Shown: piece after piece, positions 5,327 through 8,440 of the stretch
How positions within the stretch are numbered: position 1 is the first letter of the stretch
Layout: every line of letters starts with the position of its first letter
NCBI GenBank assembly: GCA_009702525.1
Contig: WLHW01000053.1
Span: 1-8,440 of the forward strand
Origin: Actinomycetota bacterium
Lineage (GTDB): Bacteria > Actinomycetota > Actinomycetes > Nanopelagicales > Nanopelagicaceae
DNA length: 8,440 nt
Reading direction: 5' to 3'
Made by a program: the position numbers and the translations under genes
The notes under the pieces: model-generated
Database searches by the model: none
Seen by the model: only the letters and a program-made list of their open reading frames with translations
Told to the model about the DNA's origin: nothing

Positions 5327-6123
5327 CTTTAAAAGGTAAACGAGCATTTATTACAGGTTCATTCCAAGGCATTGGCCTTGGAATCGCAACCGCCCTTGCC
5401 GCTGAAGGTGCTGACATTGTTTTACATGGTTTAGCCGATGCCCAAACAATCTCAAAGGCCGAAGCTGCAGTAAAAGCAGCAGGAGCTGGAAGAGTCGAAT
5501 CTCATGTATCGGATCTACGGGATGTACATGCAACCGAGGCTTTGATAGCAACTATTTTGGCCACAGGCCCAGTAGATATTTTGTGCAACAACGCAGGCAT
5601 TCAATTCACCGCACCTATTGCCGAAATGCCACGCGAAAAATGGGACGACATCATTGCAATTAACTTAACCTCCTACTTCGACACGATGCGATTGTTATTG
5701 CCCCAAATGAAAGAACGCGGATACGGTCGAGTAATTAATACAGCTTCGGTACATGGCTTAGTTGCATCAATTGCAAAGTCACCTTACATATCGGCAAAGC
5801 ACGGTGTCATTGGTTTAACTAAGACGGCAGCACTTGATTACGCCACAAGTGGCACCCGTGAATCTGGGGGAGTCACAGTAAATGCAATCTGCCCTGGGTG
5901 GGTAGAGACAGCGCTTATCGAGCCTCAGATTCAAGCACGTGTTGATTTATTCAACGGTGATCGCGCTGCAGGTATAGCTAATCTGCTTTCGGAAAAACAA
6001 CCTTCTCAAAGAATGTCTACACCAGAAGAGATTGGTGCTGTGGCAGTCTTTCTATGTTCGCTAGCTGCACACAACATCACGGGTGTTTCGATTCCCGTTG
6101 ATGGTGGATGGACTGCCCAATGA
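5323..6123 (+). CDS. bdhA: D-3-hydroxybutyrate dehydrogenase (SDR family)
   Basis: NAD-dependent short-chain dehydrogenase that oxidises (R)-3-hydroxybutyrate to acetoacetate (EC 1.1.1.30), cytosolic, 266 residues. The Rossmann motif TGSFQGIG is at residues 11-18, NNAG at 89-92, and the catalytic set is Asn114, Ser142, Tyr155, Lys159. Substrate-pocket residues known from the Pseudomonas fragi enzyme are present at the same numbers: Gln94, His144, Lys152. After an apparent six-residue insertion near 177-182, Trp193, Gln202 and Trp263 correspond to its Trp187, Gln196 and Trp257. Family-typical stretches are SVHGLV, ICPGWV, LLSEKQPS and the C-terminal VDGGWTAQ. The ATG overlaps the hydrolase stop, with GGAG seven bases upstream. 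The match to this subfamily is much closer than to generic SDRs or acetoacetyl-CoA reductases. Confidence 0.9.
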   Translation: MTLKGKRAFITGSFQGIGLGIATALAAEGADIVLHGLADAQTISKAEAAVKAAGAGRVESHVSDLRDVHATEALIATILATGPVDILCNNAGIQFTAPIAEMPREKWDDIIAINLTSYFDTMRLLLPQMKERGYGRVINTASVHGLVASIAKSPYISAKHGVIGLTKTAALDYATSGTRESGGVTVNAICPGWVETALIEPQIQARVDLFNGDRAAGIANLLSEKQPSQRMSTPEEIGAVAVFLCSLAAHNITGVSIPVDGGWTAQ

Positions 6124-6145
6124 ACAGCGAGTGTGACATAGCAGA

Positions 6146-6171
6146 CAAGTGATTTTTTCCTGAATCACTTG
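6146..6171 (+). terminator. Hairpin after the dehydrogenase gene (weak terminator or processing site)
   Basis: Inverted repeat CAAGTGATT (6146-6154) and AATCACTTG (6163-6171), nine perfect pairs with an eight-base loop, starting 22 bases after the stop codon. No T-run follows the stem, so termination may be partial, allowing read-through into pckG. Confidence 0.45.
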
Positions 6172-6183
6172 ATGGTACTTTAT

Positions 6184-6206
6184 CGTTGCTGATGAGCAAC
6201 GGAGAG
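6184..6206 (+). promoter_or_regulatory. Hairpin abutting the pckG ribosome binding site
   Basis: CGTTGCT (6184-6190) and AGCAACG (6195-6201) form a perfect 7-bp stem with a GATG loop. The Shine-Dalgarno GGAGAG (6201-6206) starts on the last base of the stem, seven bases (from GGAG) before the ATG at 6212. The hairpin could limit or expose the ribosome site, but regulation is inference. Confidence 0.45.
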
Positions 6207-6211
6207 AATCA

Positions 6212-8011
6212 ATGATGATTCAAAATTTAAAGCACGCTGGGCTTTCTGCGTGGATTAATGAAGTCGCAGAACTAACCGAACCTAATAATATTTATGTCTG
6301 TGATGGCTCTGACCAAGAGTGGACACGCATCACGGATGATTTAGTAAATGCCGGAACATTAGTTCGACTTAAGAAGAAGCCTAACTCTTTCTGGTGCGCA
6401 TCTGATCCAACCGATGTTGCACGTGTTGAAGATCGAACATTTATCTGTTCAGTAAATGAATCTGATGCGGGGCCAACTAATAACTGGATGGCACCTGCTG
6501 ATATGAAAAATATTATGACCGATCTGTACAGGGGATCAATGCACGGTCGCACGATGTATGTCATTCCATTTTGCATGGGGCCACTTGATTCCGTACATCC
6601 AATGTTTGGCGTGCAAATCACAGATAGCGCCTATGTAGTCGCATCAATGCGGATTATGGCGAGAATGGGAACCGATGCTCTTAGTGCCCTAGGCACTGAT
6701 CGCCACTTTGTGAAAGCTCTTCATTCAGTCGGCGCACCGCTTGCAGAAGGCGCCAAAGATATTGCCTGGCCATGTAATGAGACTAAATACATTGTTCAAT
6801 TTCCAGAAGAGCGCAGCATTTGGTCGTATGGCTCTGGATATGGCGGCAATGCATTGCTCGGAAAGAAGTGTTATTCACTTCGAATTGCATCGGTTATGGG
6901 CCGCGATGAAGGCTGGCTTGCAGAACATATGCTGATTCTTAAACTCACACCGCCTAATGGAAATGTGCATTACGTTGCCGCTGCTTTTCCATCGGCATGT
7001 GGCAAAACAAATCTTGCAATGTTGGATCCAACTATCAAAGGGTGGAAAGTTGAAACCCTTGGCGATGACATTGCCTGGATGCGTTTTGGTGATGATGGCC
7101 GTTTGTATGCAACTAACCCTGAGTACGGTTTCTTCGGTGTAGCACCTGGCACCGGGTGGCAGACAAATGCAAATGCTATGCGCACTATTGAAAAAGGAAA
7201 CTCAATTTTTACTAACGTTGCACTGACCGATGATGGTGACATCTGGTGGGAAGGTATGACAGATGCACCACCAGCACATTTAACTGATTGGAAAGGCCAA
7301 AGCTGGACTCCGAATAATGGCGAACTTTCATCTCATGCAAACTCACGTTTTTGTACACCTGCAGCGCAATGTCCAATCATTGCTCCAGAGTGGCAAAGCC
7401 CAACAGGTGTTCCAATCTCTGCAATATTTTTAGGCGGCCGCCGTAAAACAACAATCCCTTTAGTTGTTCAATCTCGCGATTGGAACCACGGGGTATTTAT
7501 GGGTGCAACCTTGTCATCTGAAACAACGGCTGCTGCAACTGGTCAAGTAGGCGTTGTTCGCAGAGATCCTTTTGCGATGCTTCCCTTTATTGGTTACCAC
7601 GTTGGCGACTACATTAATCACTGGATAGAGATTGGTAAAAAGAGTTCACCCGAAAAATTACCAAAGATTTTCTACGTTAACTGGTTCCGTCGAGGCGAAG
7701 GCGGCACATTTCTTTGGCCAGGCTATGGCGAAAATAGTCGCATTCTTAAATGGGCTATTGAAAGAATTGAGGGCAGCACAGATGCTGTTGAAACTCCATT
7801 GGGTTATGCACCGAGTCCTGGCGCAATCGATGTTGAAGGCTTAGACGTTTCCGCCGCCGATATGCAAGCCGCACTGCACGTTGATGTGGCCGAATGGCAA
7901 AGCGAACTTCCACTCATCGATGATTGGTTCACAACGATTGGACCAAAGCTACCAATCGAAATGAGCATGGAGCTAGAAAAGCTGCGGGCTAAAGTCATTA
8001 GTGCGCACTAG
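6212..8011 (+). CDS. pckG: Phosphoenolpyruvate carboxykinase (GTP)
   Basis: Cytosolic GTP-dependent PEPCK (EC 4.1.1.32), interconverting oxaloacetate plus GTP with PEP, CO2 and GDP at the gluconeogenic/anaplerotic node. At 599 residues it has the usual length for bacterial GTP-type enzymes. Key residues align with the human cytosolic enzyme at a constant offset of 25 through the core: metal ligands Lys219 (244), His239 (264) and Asp286 (311), the P-loop FPSACGKTN at 259-267 with reactive Cys263 (288), and Lys265/Thr266 (290/291). Arg71 matches the substrate Arg87. GSGYGGNALLGKKC, GDDIAWM and the nucleotide-side NWFRRGEGG segment are also present. ATG-ATG opens the gene; the first has the better spacing to GGAGAG. 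It is intact and ends in TAG. It lies downstream of the hydroxybutyrate genes in the same direction; whether it is co-transcribed is open. Confidence 0.97.
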   Translation: MMIQNLKHAGLSAWINEVAELTEPNNIYVCDGSDQEWTRITDDLVNAGTLVRLKKKPNSFWCASDPTDVARVEDRTFICSVNESDAGPTNNWMAPADMKNIMTDLYRGSMHGRTMYVIPFCMGPLDSVHPMFGVQITDSAYVVASMRIMARMGTDALSALGTDRHFVKALHSVGAPLAEGAKDIAWPCNETKYIVQFPEERSIWSYGSGYGGNALLGKKCYSLRIASVMGRDEGWLAEHMLILKLTPPNGNVHYVAAAFPSACGKTNLAMLDPTIKGWKVETLGDDIAWMRFGDDGRLYATNPEYGFFGVAPGTGWQTNANAMRTIEKGNSIFTNVALTDDGDIWWEGMTDAPPAHLTDWKGQSWTPNNGELSSHANSRFCTPAAQCPIIAPEWQSPTGVPISAIFLGGRRKTTIPLVVQSRDWNHGVFMGATLSSETTAAATGQVGVVRRDPFAMLPFIGYHVGDYINHWIEIGKKSSPEKLPKIFYVNWFRRGEGGTFLWPGYGENSRILKWAIERIEGSTDAVETPLGYAPSPGAIDVEGLDVSAADMQAALHVDVAEWQSELPLIDDWFTTIGPKLPIEMSMELEKLRAKVISAH

Positions 8012-8052
8012 GTTCTTTGGGCCTGTTCCCAATAACAACCGAGAGGGCTACA

Positions 8053-8082
8053 TTGTCGAAATGAAAGATTAGAAAGTATTAA
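8053..8082 (+). promoter_or_regulatory. Possible promoter of the terminal small gene
   Basis: TTGTCG (8053-8058) and TATTAA (8077-8082) with an 18-base spacer, each matching four of six consensus positions. The predicted start near 8089 would give a very short leader carrying only the ribosome site. Modest support. Confidence 0.35.
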
Positions 8083-8088
8083 TTACAC

Positions 8089-8096
8089 AAGGAGGA
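8089..8096 (+). promoter_or_regulatory. Near-perfect Shine-Dalgarno of the terminal small gene
   Basis: AAGGAGGA, five bases before the ATG at 8102. It is the strongest ribosome site in the window and fixes the start of this partial gene. Confidence 0.8.
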
Positions 8097-8101
8097 GAGA
8101 A

Positions 8102-8440
8102 ATGAATAAGGATCGCGAAGAAATTACAAGGTTGATTAATCTTTATATTGATGGAGCAGGTAAGGGCGATGCAGCTAAGTTGAACGAGGCTTTTCACGCC
8201 AATGCACGTTGGTTTGGCACAATGGGCGGCACAGATTATGACTTAGATAAAGAAGGCTTTGTAGGCCTAATGGTTGGATCTCCAGGAGATGCCGGCCAAT
8301 TAACTGCGCAGATTACCGATATTCAAATTGATAAGACTGTTGCAGTAGCAACTGTGAAAGAAGAAGGATTTTGGGGAACTCTCTCATTTACTGACTATTT
8401 CACACTGTCGATCCTTGAAGGTCGTTGGCATATTACGTGC
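8102..8440 (+). CDS. NTF2-like / lumazine-binding-like small protein, 3' end cut by window edge
   Basis: The first 113 codons were translated by hand; the frame is open to the window edge, and about 10-20 residues are probably missing judged from usual family length. The pattern is that of the NTF2-like cone fold, closest to the putative lumazine-binding (Lumazine_bd_2/SnoaL-like) group. An N-terminal helix has YIDGAGKGDAAKLNEAFHANARWFG (written here as YIDGAGKGD at 15-23 and FHANARWFG at 31-39). Later come alternating strands and FTDYFTLSILEGRWHI near the end. These proteins are small, soluble and cytosolic; some are enzymes and many have no known substrate, so I assign no reaction. AAGGAGGA (8089-8096) lies five bases before the ATG and is an excellent ribosome site, suggesting strong translation. 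Confidence 0.8.
   Translation, partial: MNKDREEITRLINLYIDGAGKGDAAKLNEAFHANARWFGTMGGTDYDLDKEGFVGLMVGSPGDAGQLTAQITDIQIDKTVAVATVKEEGFWGTLSFTDYFTLSILEGRWHITC

Noticed and set aside
6292..6621. 109-codon minus-strand frame within pckG
   Set aside because: It lies wholly antisense to well-conserved PEPCK sequence and has no motif. Other small frames in pckG, the hydrolase and bdhA were rejected for the same reason.
8017..8032. TTGGG...CCCAA hairpin after pckG as terminator
   Set aside because: Only five pairs with a six-base loop and no T-run; too weak to call.
1..8440. Defence system, CRISPR array, prophage, insertion sequence or toxin-antitoxin
   Set aside because: No repeat-spacer pattern, transposase, integrase, terminal repeats or small paired genes; all sizeable genes are metabolic or transport genes with even codon style.

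Overview
The window looks like chromosomal DNA from a low-to-moderate G+C bacterium (mid-40s % by eye). It is compact: genes overlap by 1-4 bp, intergenic gaps are about 90-210 bp, and there are no mobile elements, RNA genes or CRISPR arrays. A GTP-type PEP carboxykinase of the actinobacterial kind, a HAAT-family transporter and the modest G+C together suggest a streamlined, possibly freshwater, actinobacterium (acI/Nanopelagicales-like). That assignment is inference from protein style, not proof.

Left part (1-4235, minus strand): a complete hydrophobic-amino-acid-type (HAAT/Liv) ABC importer operon, except that the last gene leaves the window. Transcription order is substrate-binding protein (livJ-like), ATPase livG, ATPase livF, permease livH, permease livM. 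A strong 17-bp hairpin separates the binding-protein gene from the four membrane and ATPase genes, which are translationally coupled by 1-4 bp overlaps. livG starts at TTG. The best-supported livH start is internal to the longest reading frame.

Middle (4236-4441): a divergent control region. It holds three heptamer repeats and an inverted repeat before livJ, and a G-rich, self-complementary stretch before the rightward genes.

Right part (4442-8440, plus strand): an alpha/beta hydrolase overlaps (ATGA) an almost textbook D-3-hydroxybutyrate dehydrogenase. Next, after two small hairpins, comes pckG (GTP-dependent PEP carboxykinase). Last is a partial NTF2-like/lumazine-binding-like small protein with its own promoter-like sequence and a near-perfect Shine-Dalgarno.

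Working together (inference): the importer brings in a hydrophobic amino acid or small carboxylate. The hydrolase may release a hydroxyacid that the dehydrogenase oxidises to acetoacetate, and PEPCK links the TCA cycle to gluconeogenesis. This reads as carbon and nitrogen scavenging with return to sugar synthesis. The transporter's real ligand and the hydrolase's substrate cannot be read from sequence. I found no clear evidence of a wholly new system. The least-explained signals are the structured leader at 4352-4455, the repeats before livJ, the non-lipoprotein binding-protein signal peptide, and the hairpin abutting the pckG ribosome site.
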